Shown: in pieces, positions 50,988 to 60,151 of the stretch
Position numbering within the stretch: the first letter of the stretch is position 1
Layout of the letters: each line of letters begins with the position of its first letter
NCBI RefSeq assembly: GCF_900176165.1
Contig: NZ_FWWU01000010.1
Span: forward strand, 236,168 to 300,167
DNA length: 64,000 nt
Origin: Deinococcus hopiensis KR-140
Lineage (GTDB): Bacteria > Deinococcota > Deinococci > Deinococcales > Deinococcaceae
Direction: 5' to 3'
Notes under the pieces: generated by a model
The model's input: the letters and a program-made list of their open reading frames with translations, nothing else
The model's database searches: none
What the model was told of the DNA's origin: nothing
Translations under genes and position numbers: made by a program

Positions 50988-53045
50988 CTACGGTGGCGGC
51001 AACCGGGCAAAGGCAGCGACAAGGGTGGGATCAAATCCGCGTCCAGACTCGGCCACGATCTCGGCCAGGGCTTCGGCGTGGCTCCAGGCAGGCTTGTAAG
51101 GGCGCTCGGAGGTGAGGGCGTCGTACACATCGGCAATCTGGAAGATGCGGGCGAGCAGCGGAATGTCGTCTCCAGCCTGCCCGTTGGGGTAGCCGCGCCC
51201 GTTCCAGCGCTCGTGGTGGTGCCGAACGATCTCCAGCACGGGCATGGGGATAAAGTCGAGCGCCGAGAGCAGGGCCACGCCGGTCAGGACGTGGCTTTTC
51301 ATGATCTCCCACTCGTCGGGAGTAAAGTGACCGGGTTTGAGCAGCACCGCGTCGGGGATGGCGATCTTGCCCACATCATGCAGGTAACTCCCCCAGCGCA
51401 GGTGCTTGATCTCGTCCTCGCTCAGGTTGAGGGACCGCCCCAGGCGTAGCGCGAGGGTTGTTACGCGGTCGATATGGCCTTTGGTCTCGTAGTCGCGGTA
51501 CTCCAGCGTCAGGCCGATGGCGCGCAGCACCGCCTCGTGGTTCTGGCGCAACTCGTCGAGGTGCAGCGCCCGCTCCAGCGCCCGCTCGACCCGGCGGGCG
51601 ACCGCCTCGAAGAAGCGCACGTCCTCTGGGCGGACGGTCACGGGACCCGAAAAGCTGCCGAGGATCAGCGCTCCGTAGAGCGCATTTTTTCGGTACAGCG
51701 GCGCCGCGAGCAGGGTGCGGGGCGCGCCGTCCGCGACGTGCTGCGCGGCGCGGCTCCAGGTGAGGTAGTCGGGAACGTGAAAGAGGTGGGGCTCGGCGAG
51801 CATGGAGCCGAGCAGCCCCTCGCCGGGCTTCAGGGGGGCGCCTTGCCCCACGCGCGCGAACGCCCGCGAGTACTGCCCCACGGCGAGGCGGTGGTGGAGC
51901 CGCCCGCCCCCCACCACCGCGAGCATGCCCGACTCCAGCTGGGTGAGGCCCAGCATGGCCTCCAGCGCCTCACGGGCGATATCCTCGGGGTCGTTCAGGG
52001 TTTCGAGCCGCCCGGAGAGTTCGGCCACCCGGCGGTAGCGCTCGGCCTCCACGCGGGTCAGCGCCAGGGCCTCCAACCGCCCCACCGCCGCGCCCACCGC
52101 CTGCGCGAGGGCTTCGAGCGTGTAGCGGTCCATCTCCACGAGGTCGCCGCCCGCCGCCGCCGTGTTGGCCGACAGCACACCGATAAGTTCGCCCAGCGCG
52201 TCGGTCAGCGGCACCCCCACGTACGCCGCCCGTACGGGCTCGCCCGTCAGAAAGACCGTGTCTGCTTCGGCGGCCACGTCCGGGACGTATACCGGCGCGC
52301 CCGAATCCACCACCCGCCATGCCAAACCCGCAGGCCGCAGCAGGCGCCGCCCGAGTGAGCGGGCCACCACCTCGCTCGCCCCTCCGGTGCCCGCGGCGCC
52401 CGTGATCTCCAGGTATTCGGTGCCCGCCTCGTCCCAGCCCCGCACGAGCAGCATCGTCATGGAAGCCATCGTCTGGCGTAGCCCTTCTTCAAGCGCGAGT
52501 TGATGGACGTCGCGCACGGTGTTGGCGGGCCGCAGCGCTTCGTGGGCGCGGGCCGCGGCCTCCAGCCGTACCTTGGCCTGCTGTCCCGGAGACCCGGCCC
52601 GCGCCCGTTCCAGCGCGTCCGCGCCCGACTCGGCCAGCAGGTCCAGGCCCCACGTGCGCGGTGCGGAGGCCGGAACGAGCAGAAGGGCGAGTACCCTGCC
52701 CCCCACGCTGCACAGCGGCCACCTCGCGTGGTCGGCGCCCAGCCCCAGAAGCGCGCCCTTGCGCGGCCCTCCCTCTCCGGCCACCGCCACGACCCGGGCA
52801 AGCTCCCCCTCCTTCACCTCCACGCCGTCCCACAGCGCCACCGCGCTCCAGCGCCCACACGAGAGCCGCAGCGCGCCCTCGGCCAGGCGGTCCGCCACCT
52901 CGTGAGGGGTGGTCGCCTCGCGCAGCGAGTGCAGGCCAACCAGGAGGGCGCCCTGCGCCAGCCCGTCCACCACCTGCGCAAAGGCAGACTTTTCCACCGC
53001 AGGGTCGCGGCGTCGGCGCACACGGGACCTAGAACGGTGGAGCAT
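50988..53045 (-). CDS. GAF-HD-GYP cyclic-di-GMP phosphodiesterase
   Basis: This 685-residue cytoplasmic protein has a basic N-terminus, two or three GAF-like sensor regions (about 55-480; VARSLGRRLLRPAGLAWRVV, GEGLLGSMLAEPHLFHVPDY), and a C-terminal HD-GYP domain (about 500-680). Metal and catalytic motifs are AIGLTLEYRDYETKGHIDRV, YLHDVGKIAIPD (HD, about 553), SHVLTGVALL, VRHHHERWNGRGYP (GYP, about 616) and IADVYDALTSERPYK. It hydrolyses c-di-GMP. ATG 53045 follows GGAG at a short spacing. No partner gene is adjacent. Confidence 0.94.
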   Translation of the reverse strand: MLHRSRSRVRRRRDPAVEKSAFAQVVDGLAQGALLVGLHSLREATTPHEVADRLAEGALRLSCGRWSAVALWDGVEVKEGELARVVAVAGEGGPRKGALLGLGADHARWPLCSVGGRVLALLLVPASAPRTWGLDLLAESGADALERARAGSPGQQAKVRLEAAARAHEALRPANTVRDVHQLALEEGLRQTMASMTMLLVRGWDEAGTEYLEITGAAGTGGASEVVARSLGRRLLRPAGLAWRVVDSGAPVYVPDVAAEADTVFLTGEPVRAAYVGVPLTDALGELIGVLSANTAAAGGDLVEMDRYTLEALAQAVGAAVGRLEALALTRVEAERYRRVAELSGRLETLNDPEDIAREALEAMLGLTQLESGMLAVVGGGRLHHRLAVGQYSRAFARVGQGAPLKPGEGLLGSMLAEPHLFHVPDYLTWSRAAQHVADGAPRTLLAAPLYRKNALYGALILGSFSGPVTVRPEDVRFFEAVARRVERALERALHLDELRQNHEAVLRAIGLTLEYRDYETKGHIDRVTTLALRLGRSLNLSEDEIKHLRWGSYLHDVGKIAIPDAVLLKPGHFTPDEWEIMKSHVLTGVALLSALDFIPMPVLEIVRHHHERWNGRGYPNGQAGDDIPLLARIFQIADVYDALTSERPYKPAWSHAEALAEIVAESGRGFDPTLVAAFARLPPP

Positions 53046-53428
53046 GAGCTCCAGCTTAATAGAAGATGTAGGTTGCAGCCGTTCTTGTCTTTACCTCCGG
53101 CGCCGCCTCTGACCCCGCTCGCGAATTCCTCCTGCTGCGGGGACAGACCGTCCCCACCCCGGTCCCAGGGAATGGGACCCGCAAGTGCACCCCGGCCAGG
53201 AGACCGTCTCATTCCGTTACGCTGCGCGTGGGCGCAGGGCGGTGCGCGTAGATGTGGACGCGCTTGAGCGCGGCAGTGCGGTGCTCCTCAGCCCGCGTAA
53301 GCCCTCCAGCCCCGAACCGGGGTGCGCCGTCGTCGGCACGGTCCAGAATTGGCCAGATGTGTTCGTGCGCAGGCCTCACCCTACGCGGTGTCGCCCTCCC
53401 CGCTGACGGTGGTGTGCCAGAGTGAAGT
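53046..53428. other. Divergent intergenic region
   Basis: Between the HD-GYP and FUSC genes. No further gene. An AT-richer patch (AATAGAAGATGTAGG, 53058) may be the HD-GYP promoter, but no fixed box. Confidence 0.35.
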
Positions 53429-55354
53429 ATGACGAGGCGGCGTGCCCTGGTACTCCGAATGGCTTTCGCCTTCAATGTGCGCAAGTGGCGTCCCTACTCC
53501 GCCTTTCGCAGCTTGGTGGGGCTGGCGTTACCCGCCGTTTGGGCGGGAGTCACCGGACACACCACCTGGGGACTGCTGGCCGCGAACGGCGCCATGAACG
53601 CCGCGCTGCCGAGCATGAACAGCGTACCGCTGCGGCGCATTCAGGTGATGCTGAGCGTCAGCGTCGGCACGGCCCTGCTGGGCACGCTTGGCGCGCTCGT
53701 CGGGCAAAACACCCTGGCTTGCACGCTGGTCACGACCCTGCTGGGCATGCTGCTGACCGGTTACAGCGCGGCGGGGGCCACCAACCTCAGCGTGGGTGTC
53801 TCCAGCACCACGACGTTCATCGTCCTGGCCGGCCTGCAGCTGCCGCCCTCATCCGCGCCTCTGAGTGGACTGCTGATCCTGGCCGGGGGACTGCTACAGA
53901 CGTTTCTGCTGGCCGTGGTCTGGCCCATCAGCCCCCGCCGTCTGGAACGCAGGGCGGTGGCGCAGGTGTACCGCTCTCAGGCCAGGCAACTGGCGGATCT
54001 ACCCACCGGGCCGGGCCAGCTCCCCGAGGCCCAGAGCCTGCAAGACGCCTGGGCGGTCTTGGGAGAAATCCGCGCACAGGGCTGGAAGGACGAGCACGCG
54101 GCCCTGCGTCACGCCCTGCAAATTGCCGAAGGGATCAGGGCGGCCCTGATCGGCTACGTGAAGGCGGACGCCGAATGCCGAGCGCATGGACAAGCGCTGT
54201 TGGCGCAGCGGACGGGTGAGGTACTGGCCCAAGCGTTGCGCCAGGTCGAAGGAAGCGTTCAGCGCGGCCAGCCCCAGCTGCGCGCCGATACGCTGATCCG
54301 CTTGAACCGGCAGGACGACGAACTCCGTCAATCGCAGGCGGGCGAGTTGAGCCGGTGGGCAGGTCTCATCCTGAACCTGCTGAGGGATCTGAACCGTCCC
54401 CCCATTCAGATGGACGCTCCGCGTGACGGCGCGGCGGCCCCTTCCGTGTGGGCCACCCTGATGAAATTACCGCCTTTCAAGTGGGATTCGCCCGTAACGC
54501 GGCACGCCGTGAAGTACGGTCTGGTGCTGGGCCTGGCGACGCTCACCGCACGCCTGATGCAAGTTCCGCACGGGTATTGGCTGGTGCTGACGGCAGCCGT
54601 CGTCTTGCGCCAGGAGTACGCGACCACCCTCACGCGTGGAGTGGCACGGCTGGGCGGCACTGTAGCGGGGGTCCTGGGCGCGGAACTCGTCACGCTGCTC
54701 TTTCACCCGGCTGCGCCCCAACTCGCCTGGTGGAGCCTCCTGGGGTCTTTCCTGGCCTTCGCGTTTTTTCCCACTGGCTACGCGGCCTTCTCGGCTTCAC
54801 TCACGCTGTACGTGGTCTTTGCCATCGCGGCCTCAGGGGCCGCAGAAAGTACCGTGATCGGCCTGAGGCTGGCGCTTACCCTGCTGGGCGGCGCGCTGGC
54901 CCTGGTTGCGGCATTGCTTTACCCCACCTGGCTGAGCATCGGCACCCGTAAGGCGTTGCGCGACGCGGCAAGCGCGCAGCTTGAGTACCTGAACAGCCTC
55001 TGCGAATTGCGGCGCACCATGACCTCAGACGCCATCGAAGCGGCGAGCGCTGCCCGTGCCCACGCCCGCGAGAAACGCCTTCAGGCGGAAAGTACCGTGC
55101 AGGCCAGTCGGCTCGAACCCCGGTATCTGCGCCGGGCGGCGCCTGCCGCCCTCAGCAGCGCACAGGCACACGCGTACCTGCAACGGCTGAACGATAACGC
55201 CGCTCGCGGCCTCACCCTGCATGCCAGCGCCGTGGGGAGATCAGGGCTGCAGGCCGATGGCGAACTCCGCGCGGCGATTTACGGTGCGCGAGCCCTCCTG
55301 AACGAGTTGGAAGGTCGCTGCACCACGGTCGGAACCCTCCCGCGGAGGCCGTGA
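53429..55354 (+). CDS. FUSC family membrane protein (aromatic acid exporter type)
   Basis: This 641-residue inner-membrane protein has the two-half layout of YccS/YhfK/AaeB-like transporters. The N-terminal helical bundle has about six helices (RSLVGLALPAVWAGVTGH, RRIQVMLSVSVGTALLGTLG), a long cytoplasmic linker follows (about 170-330), and a second bundle has the FUSC signature (YGLVLGLATLTARLMQVPHG, YWLVLTAAVVLRQEYATTLT, RGVARLGGTVAGVLGAELVT). Export of aromatic acids or similar compounds is inferred from the family. ATG 53429 or ATG 53462 could be used; neither has a clear RBS. A bidirectional hairpin follows. Confidence 0.9.
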   Translation: MTRRRALVLRMAFAFNVRKWRPYSAFRSLVGLALPAVWAGVTGHTTWGLLAANGAMNAALPSMNSVPLRRIQVMLSVSVGTALLGTLGALVGQNTLACTLVTTLLGMLLTGYSAAGATNLSVGVSSTTTFIVLAGLQLPPSSAPLSGLLILAGGLLQTFLLAVVWPISPRRLERRAVAQVYRSQARQLADLPTGPGQLPEAQSLQDAWAVLGEIRAQGWKDEHAALRHALQIAEGIRAALIGYVKADAECRAHGQALLAQRTGEVLAQALRQVEGSVQRGQPQLRADTLIRLNRQDDELRQSQAGELSRWAGLILNLLRDLNRPPIQMDAPRDGAAAPSVWATLMKLPPFKWDSPVTRHAVKYGLVLGLATLTARLMQVPHGYWLVLTAAVVLRQEYATTLTRGVARLGGTVAGVLGAELVTLLFHPAAPQLAWWSLLGSFLAFAFFPTGYAAFSASLTLYVVFAIAASGAAESTVIGLRLALTLLGGALALVAALLYPTWLSIGTRKALRDAASAQLEYLNSLCELRRTMTSDAIEAASAARAHAREKRLQAESTVQASRLEPRYLRRAAPAALSSAQAHAYLQRLNDNAARGLTLHASAVGRSGLQADGELRAAIYGARALLNELEGRCTTVGTLPRRP

Positions 55355-55432
55355 CGGGCGACGCGCTGGAATGCGAGCGGGAACCACCGGAAAAAGTCTG
55401 CGCCCGCTCCGTTGGTGCGGCTCCTGGTGAAG

Positions 55433-55467
55433 TGCGAAAAAATGCCTTACTCAGTGGCGCTTTTTAC
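55433..55467. terminator. Possible bidirectional terminator
   Basis: GAAAAAATGCC .. GGCGCTTTTT forms a hairpin with A-run and T-run, between convergent FUSC (+) and small membrane (-) genes. Confidence 0.45.
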
Positions 55468-55484
55468 CGCACCGAGGAGCAGGG

Positions 55485-55748
55485 CTAGTCTTTGCTCGGC
55501 GCCAGCAGGGGGCGTGACTGCGCGTGGTACGTCATCAAGGCGGCGGCCACAGCGGCGTGCAGGGTCAGCAGGGCAAACAGGGCGAGTCCCGGTTGCCAGG
55601 TGTACGCAATGCTGCCCACCACCTGAAAGAGCACCATGGCCAGGAGGGCCTGGGGGCGACGTTGCTCATCGTTGAGCGAGACATACCCCGCGCCAAGGAT
55701 GCTGAACAGCAAGGGCAACGACAGGATTTGCAGCATGTCTTCACTCAT
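55485..55748 (-). CDS. Small three-helix membrane protein
   Basis: This 87-residue protein has three hydrophobic segments (MLQILSLPLLFSILGAGYVS, ALLAMVLFQVVGSIAYTW, LALFALLTLHAAVAAALMTY) and a short basic tail. Starts at ATG 55748 or ATG 55736 are possible. No family is recognised. It converges on the FUSC gene. Confidence 0.65.
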   Translation of the reverse strand: MSEDMLQILSLPLLFSILGAGYVSLNDEQRRPQALLAMVLFQVVGSIAYTWQPGLALFALLTLHAAVAAALMTYHAQSRPLLAPSKD

Positions 55749-56164
55749 ACTTTAACTATTTATCATTACGTCTCCATCAGGTTTCTGACAGACCTGGTTT
55801 CCTGGAGACATGGAGCAGGTGCAGTTCACGTGGGGGCTTGACGCTCTCCAGAACGCGGGCGTCACCTCCCGAGACGACCTTACCGGTGCCGGGCGGAACG
55901 TCCTTGGGCCGCTGGCCCCTCCTGAATCTCTTGTGGGTCGCCCGCGCAAGCGCTCCTTGCGGGAAAAATTAGGGCAGCGTCTTCCCCGTCCTTTGTGGGC
56001 CGCCTGTGGGGAACGGCCCCACGATCTGCCTCCTGGCAAACGACCGACCACGCCCATGGAGGCGGCCAGGCATTTGGGGCATCTGGGAACTGGTCTGAGC
56101 GCAAGAAGGACGCCCTGAGGCACCAAGCGCTGGAATCCTGGGCAGCCGTAAGGATTCCGGTGCC

Positions 56165-56407
56165 TCTGGGATGAAATCAGGGGCCAACCCGAGCAGACGC
56201 GCCGCGCAGCAGAGCGAGGCGGAAAAACGGTGACACAGAAGTGTGGAATTACCGGAGCGGGTGTAACTACTACAGTTGCAGTTGCTCCAGGAACCTGCTG
56301 TTCAAGGGCTTTCTGTCACCAGTCACCTCCCGAGAATTCCCGTGTTTTAGAGACGGAATCGCCAACTGCAACTGTAGTAGTAACGGGTGATCCGGAAACC
56401 GCATCAA
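56165..56407 (+). repeat. Dispersed repeat family A, copy 8, with nested insertion
   Basis: GGGATGAAATCAGGGGCCAA, CCCGAGCAGACG, GGAAAAACGGTGACACAGAA, then a 122-bp insert, then GGGTGATCCGGAAACCGCAT. Without the insert it is a normal long copy. Confidence 0.82.
56263..56384. mobile_element. 122-bp MITE with 22-bp terminal inverted repeats
   Basis: Left end GTAACTACTACAGTTGCAG.. (56263-56284) and right end (56363-56384) are complementary at 21 of 22 positions. The 78-bp interior has no ORF. It sits inside repeat A copy 8. Its parent IS was not recognised. Confidence 0.85.
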
Positions 56408-56896
56408 CCGGTCAAAATCACTGGGGCGGGTGGGCCACGTGGATACGGCGGTGGCAAAAAGGGCCATGGACGCGAGCGTGATCTGTCTATGAACACGCCC
56501 TGGCCCGTCATGGCGATCAAAGTGCATGACGCGGACATTTGGAGGCGGCCCGGTCCTCCTCCTGCGGGGAGTGCCGAACGCCTTTCCCCGAAAGAGACAC
56601 CTGCGGGCAGATGCGGGATACACCGGGAAACAGGGAACGCTGCTGGGCTGAACGCCGGAGACCGTGAAGCGTCCCTGGTCAGGCCGGCCGAGCACCTGGG
56701 CACCAAAGCGCCTCCGCGCGTCGCCGGAGTGCCCACGGGATTCGCGGTATGGAAACGGCGGTGGGCCGTGGAGCGGAGCTTTGCCTGGCCCTGGAAATCA
56801 GGGGGCATGGTGGGGGACGGCGAGGCGCTGCCGGAAACAGCGGAACACCTCCTCTACGAGGTGATGGTTTGCCGCTTGGCCAAACGTTCACCCTGA

Positions 56897-57324
56897 TCTT
56901 TCGCAGACGCATTTGAGGTCGCTGCCCCCGCGCCTGTGGCACGGAGTGTGCGGAACGGTTCGCCTGTGTTCCAACACCGCTTCATTGGAAGACTGCACCG
57001 CGTGCGGGAGCCGAGAGCCGGCGCACGCCGAAGGACTTCATGCAGATCAATCCACACCGGGCGGACGTGAACGGATGGGCCCGGCAGCCACGCCCTGCAG
57101 AGTCCATTTCCTCAGCGGTTCCCACCGCGTCATCAACGCCTTTAAGAAAGACTGGCTTGGCGGTTGCCAGCGCGAAAACTGGAAAAAATCAAAGACCCGG
57201 ACCTCTGAAAGGTCCTCCTCCAAGCCGCTCGCCCTGTTCTTCCCGGCGCGACTTGTCCCGCCCAGGCCCCTTCCCCTCTGACGGCCGATGGGCCACCTTT
57301 CCGCCCCTGGGGTGACCGCCGTGT
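56897..57324. other. Gap, nothing assigned
   Basis: Spacer between the IS5 remnant and the end of the GH15 gene. No gene or terminator supported. Confidence 0.4.
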
Positions 57325-59011
57325 TCACAACTCGGCGATCACCCCCAGCACCGCGGCGTGGACAAAGGTCTGCGGGAAGTTGCCCAAGAGCGTGCCCGTG
57401 GCGGGGTCCGCTTCCTCGGCGATCAATCCGAGGTCGTTGGCGTACGTCAGCACGGTTTCCAGCAGCTCGCGCGCCCGCGCCGGGTCCACGGCCGTCCAGT
57501 ACAGTGCCACCCACAGCGTTCCCGCCAGGAAGGCGCCCTCGCCCGTGTCCCGCTCGCGTAGGACCCGCCAGTACAGGCCATCCCTGCGCCAATCGCGGTC
57601 CAACGCCTGCAGGGTGGCCCGCATCTCTGGCGTGTCGGGCGCGCAGTAGCCCCAGATGGGGTAGAGCGCCGCCACCACGTCCACGGCGTCCTCGCCGGCG
57701 ACGGCGGCAAAGGCACCCTCACCCGTGAGGCCGTGCTCGGCGACCCAGGCCCGGATGTCGCCGGCGACCGCGCGCCACCTGCGTGCGGTCGCCGGGTCGG
57801 GGTGCAGCGCGGCGAGCTGCTCCAGCCCCACCGCGCCCAGCACCTTGCTCGACAGGTAGGGCAGGGGCTCCTCCTCCTCCCAGATGCCGTTATCGGGGTC
57901 GCGCCAGTGGGCGCACAGGTACTCGCCGACCGGCCCCAGGACGCCCCAGTGCTCCTCAAGCTCGGCGGGGCGGTACAGCGCCGCGCTCGACAGCAAGATG
58001 TTGCCGTACACGTCGAGCTGGACCTGGGTCGCGGCGGCGTTGCCCCGGCGCACGGGCCGGCTCCCCCGGTACCCGGCGAGGGCCAGCTCCTCTACGCCCG
58101 GCGCGTCCTCGGCCAGGACGGTCGCCAGTGGGGGAAGCGGCCGCTCCAGGTCTCTGCCCGAGGCGGAGCGGCACACGAAGTCGAGAAAGCCGCGCGCCAG
58201 CGTGCCGTGGTCGCCGGGACTGAGCCGCGAGAGGGCGCGCACGATCATGCCCGAGTCCCGGAACCACACGTACCGGTAGTCGTAGTTGCGCTCTCCGCCA
58301 ATCACCTCGGGCAGGGAGGTGGTGGCCGCGCTGACCACGCTGCCGGTCTCCTCGAACGTGAGCAGCCGCAGGGGCCCGCAGGGAGGCGCGGACCGCCTCC
58401 CCATACGGGCCGCTGTACACCGTCTCGCTCGCCACCCCCCGCCACGCGGTCAGGGTCGCTTCGAGCCACGCTTCCGGGTTCGCCTGCTCCGGGAGCTGTT
58501 CTCCCAGAAAGGCCCAGCCGGACGCGCCTGCCGGAACGCGCAGCCGGACCGCTCCGTCCTCCACCTGGAGAGGGTGGGAGGCGCTGAGCCAGCAATCCCG
58601 GTCAATCTGCACGGCGCCGCCCTCCTGCGCCAGGAGGGGTGGGTACCGGGCGTCGTTGGGGGCGGCCCGCAGGAGCAGCGCGGCGCCTCCCGCTCCGCCC
58701 ACCAGCCGGCACACGCCACGCGGCAGTCCCGGACCGTAAGGCATGAAGTCCACCAGCGTGACCTCCCCGTCCGGGGTGTCCACCTGGGTCTCCAGCACGC
58801 CGCTCTCGCCCAAGTAGGAGCGGCGCCGTGGGGCGGCGCCCGCCACCCACCACTCGCCGCCCCGCTCGGCGTCGAGAAGGCCGGCGAGCAGGGGGGGCGC
58901 GTCGAACCGCCCCGGGCAGTACCACACGACGCTGCCCGCGTGGGTTACGAGCGCGGCGGTGCGTCGGTCCCCGATCACCCCAAGGTCGCGGAGGGCAGGG
59001 GGCTTCGTCAT
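57325..59011 (-). pseudogene. GH15 family glucoamylase/trehalase, single frameshift
   Basis: ATG 59011 (MTKPPALRDLGVIGDRRTAA) follows TACCCT by 6 nt, a leaderless start. The N-terminal beta domain (GEVTLVDFMPYGPGLPRGVC) and linker are in frame 1. At about 58384 one extra G in GGGCCCC moves the rest to another frame (PLRLLTFEETGSVVSAATTS). The (alpha/alpha)6 barrel then runs intact: GGERNYDYRYVWFRDSGMIV, DPDNGIWEEEEPLPYLSSKV (general acid Glu) and IAEEADPATGTLLGNFPQTF (general base region). Because only one base in a homopolymer is at fault, this may be a sequencing error; otherwise it is a very young pseudogene. It would cleave alpha-glucans or trehalose. Confidence 0.85.
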
Positions 59012-59387
59012 GGAGACAGGGTAGGGTATTCACGCTGGCCCGTGGCCCAACCCCGCGCTCAGACCGAACGGGAGCCCAGGCATGCCTGGCTCTCCCCCCT
59101 CGCGTGCCGCCTCATCCCAGCTCCGCACCCAGCCGCTACACAGTTGCAAAATACCCATGAAAACGGGTGTCCTCACCCTTTTCCTGGCAACGCACAATTC
59201 CGAATGTGGCGCATTCAGGAAGTGCTTGAGCACGTCCATGATGGATTTCGAGAACGAGTGCGGTGGACAGCCGGACGGGTGGTGGGCTGTGGGCTCCGCG
59301 GCCCGCCCGGCTGCCTGTTCTCGGTGCGTTCTCCCGCGCGCCCAGAATTCTTGCCCCAAGGGAACTGGGGGTTCCCCTGGCCCCGCT
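59012..59387. other. Gap, nothing assigned
   Basis: Contains GTTGCAAAATACCCATG near 59145, a promoter-like patch, but no supported gene. Confidence 0.35.
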
Positions 59388-60017
59388 TCACGGAAGGTCC
59401 GGTTCGGTGGCCACGGCCTGAAGTGCGGCGGTGATAAGCGCGCTGAGGGCCCGCACAGCATGATCGCGGGACCGTCGTCCGGCTGCGGCGTCCTCGCTGA
59501 GACTTTCGGCGGCTCCGAGGAGTCCCGAGAACACGGAGCGTTCGTGTTCGCCAAAGCGGGGGAGAGACGACCGAAAGGCGTGGGCCAATTGCTCCATGTG
59601 GGCAGCGCGGCGCGACTGCTTGTGTTGGTTGGTGTCGGTGCTGCCCGCGAGCGCGGCCGCAAGAGCGCTGTACTCATGGCCGTAGAGTACGGCGCAGTCG
59701 ATGTAGCCCCCTGCAACGACGCGTGCGGTCTCCTCAGGGGTGTGGGTGCGCACGGCAAGCGTCTGCATGATGGCCTCCGTCTGCCGGACGTCGTACTCGT
59801 TGTAGAGGGCCAGAAGGAGGCCGGCGCGCGTTCCAAAGTGCTCGTACACCACAGGTTTACTCACGCCCGCCTGCTCGGCGAGCGACACGAGGGTCAGCGC
59901 CTGCGTGCCCCGGTCGCGGATGACCGTGATGGCCACGTCAAGGAGTTGGCGCCGACGCTGCTCCCTGGGCAGTCGGCCCGGCTTTTTGTCTGCAGGAGTG
60001 TGCCCCGGCTTTGTCAC
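59388..60017 (-). CDS. TetR/AcrR family repressor
   Basis: This 209-residue protein has the N-terminal HTH QLLDVAITVIRDRGTQALTL, VSLAEQAGVSKPVVYEHFGT, RAGLLLALYNEY. The C-terminal ligand domain is not assignable to a subfamily. The start is GTG 60017, behind AGGG at very short spacing. It is divergent from an MDR oxidoreductase. Direct repeats TTAACCTACC in the shared region are candidate operators. Confidence 0.92.
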   Translation of the reverse strand: MTKPGHTPADKKPGRLPREQRRRQLLDVAITVIRDRGTQALTLVSLAEQAGVSKPVVYEHFGTRAGLLLALYNEYDVRQTEAIMQTLAVRTHTPEETARVVAGGYIDCAVLYGHEYSALAAALAGSTDTNQHKQSRRAAHMEQLAHAFRSSLPRFGEHERSVFSGLLGAAESLSEDAAAGRRSRDHAVRALSALITAALQAVATEPDLP

Positions 60018-60026
60018 CCCTGGAAT

Positions 60027-60050
60027 TTAACCTACCTATGTTAACCTACC
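60027..60050. promoter_or_regulatory. Direct-repeat operator between tetR and the MDR gene
   Basis: TTAACCTACC at 60027-60036 and again at 60041-60050, 14-bp period, AT-richer than its surroundings. Likely TetR binding site; both promoters would overlap it. Confidence 0.65.
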
Positions 60051-60082
60051 AAAAGTAGCTTTTGAGCCAAGGAGGAAGTCTC

Positions 60083-60151
60083 ATGCCCGCACGCCCCCTC
60101 GCACCCCCCCTCCCTCACGCCCCGGCACTTTGCCCGTGGACGCTGCAATGA
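60083..60151 (+). CDS. 22-codon leader ORF overlapping the MDR start
   Basis: A strong GGAGGA (60071-60076) sits 6 nt before ATG 60083. The ORF encodes a Pro/Ala-rich 22-mer (MPARPLAPPLPHAPALCPW, then TLQ) and stops at TGA 60149-60151, which overlaps the MDR ATG (60148) as ATGA. The MDR gene has no RBS of its own, so its translation is probably coupled to this ORF. It may instead be a shifted former N-terminus. Confidence 0.6.
   Translation: MPARPLAPPLPHAPALCPWTLQ

Larger units (their letters stand above)
55870..56896 (+). pseudogene. IS5-family transposase split by repeat A copy 8
   Basis: First part (55870-56115): DDLTGAGRNVLGPLAPPESL, VGRPRKRSLREKLGQRLPRP, the helix-turn-helix half in decayed form. 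Second part (56387-56896): GGPRGYGGGKKGHGRERD, VHDADIWRRP, AVWKRRWAVERSFAWPWKSG, GEALPETAEHLLYEVMVCRL, the end of the DDE domain with the final Glu (WAVERSF). Repeat A copy 8, itself carrying a small inverted-repeat element, lies between. Many further lesions. Confidence 0.8.

Noticed and set aside
56263..56384. Inverted repeats at 56263-56384 as a CRISPR or terminator
   Set aside because: There is a single inverted pair, no spacer-repeat series and no T-run; a MITE explains it better.
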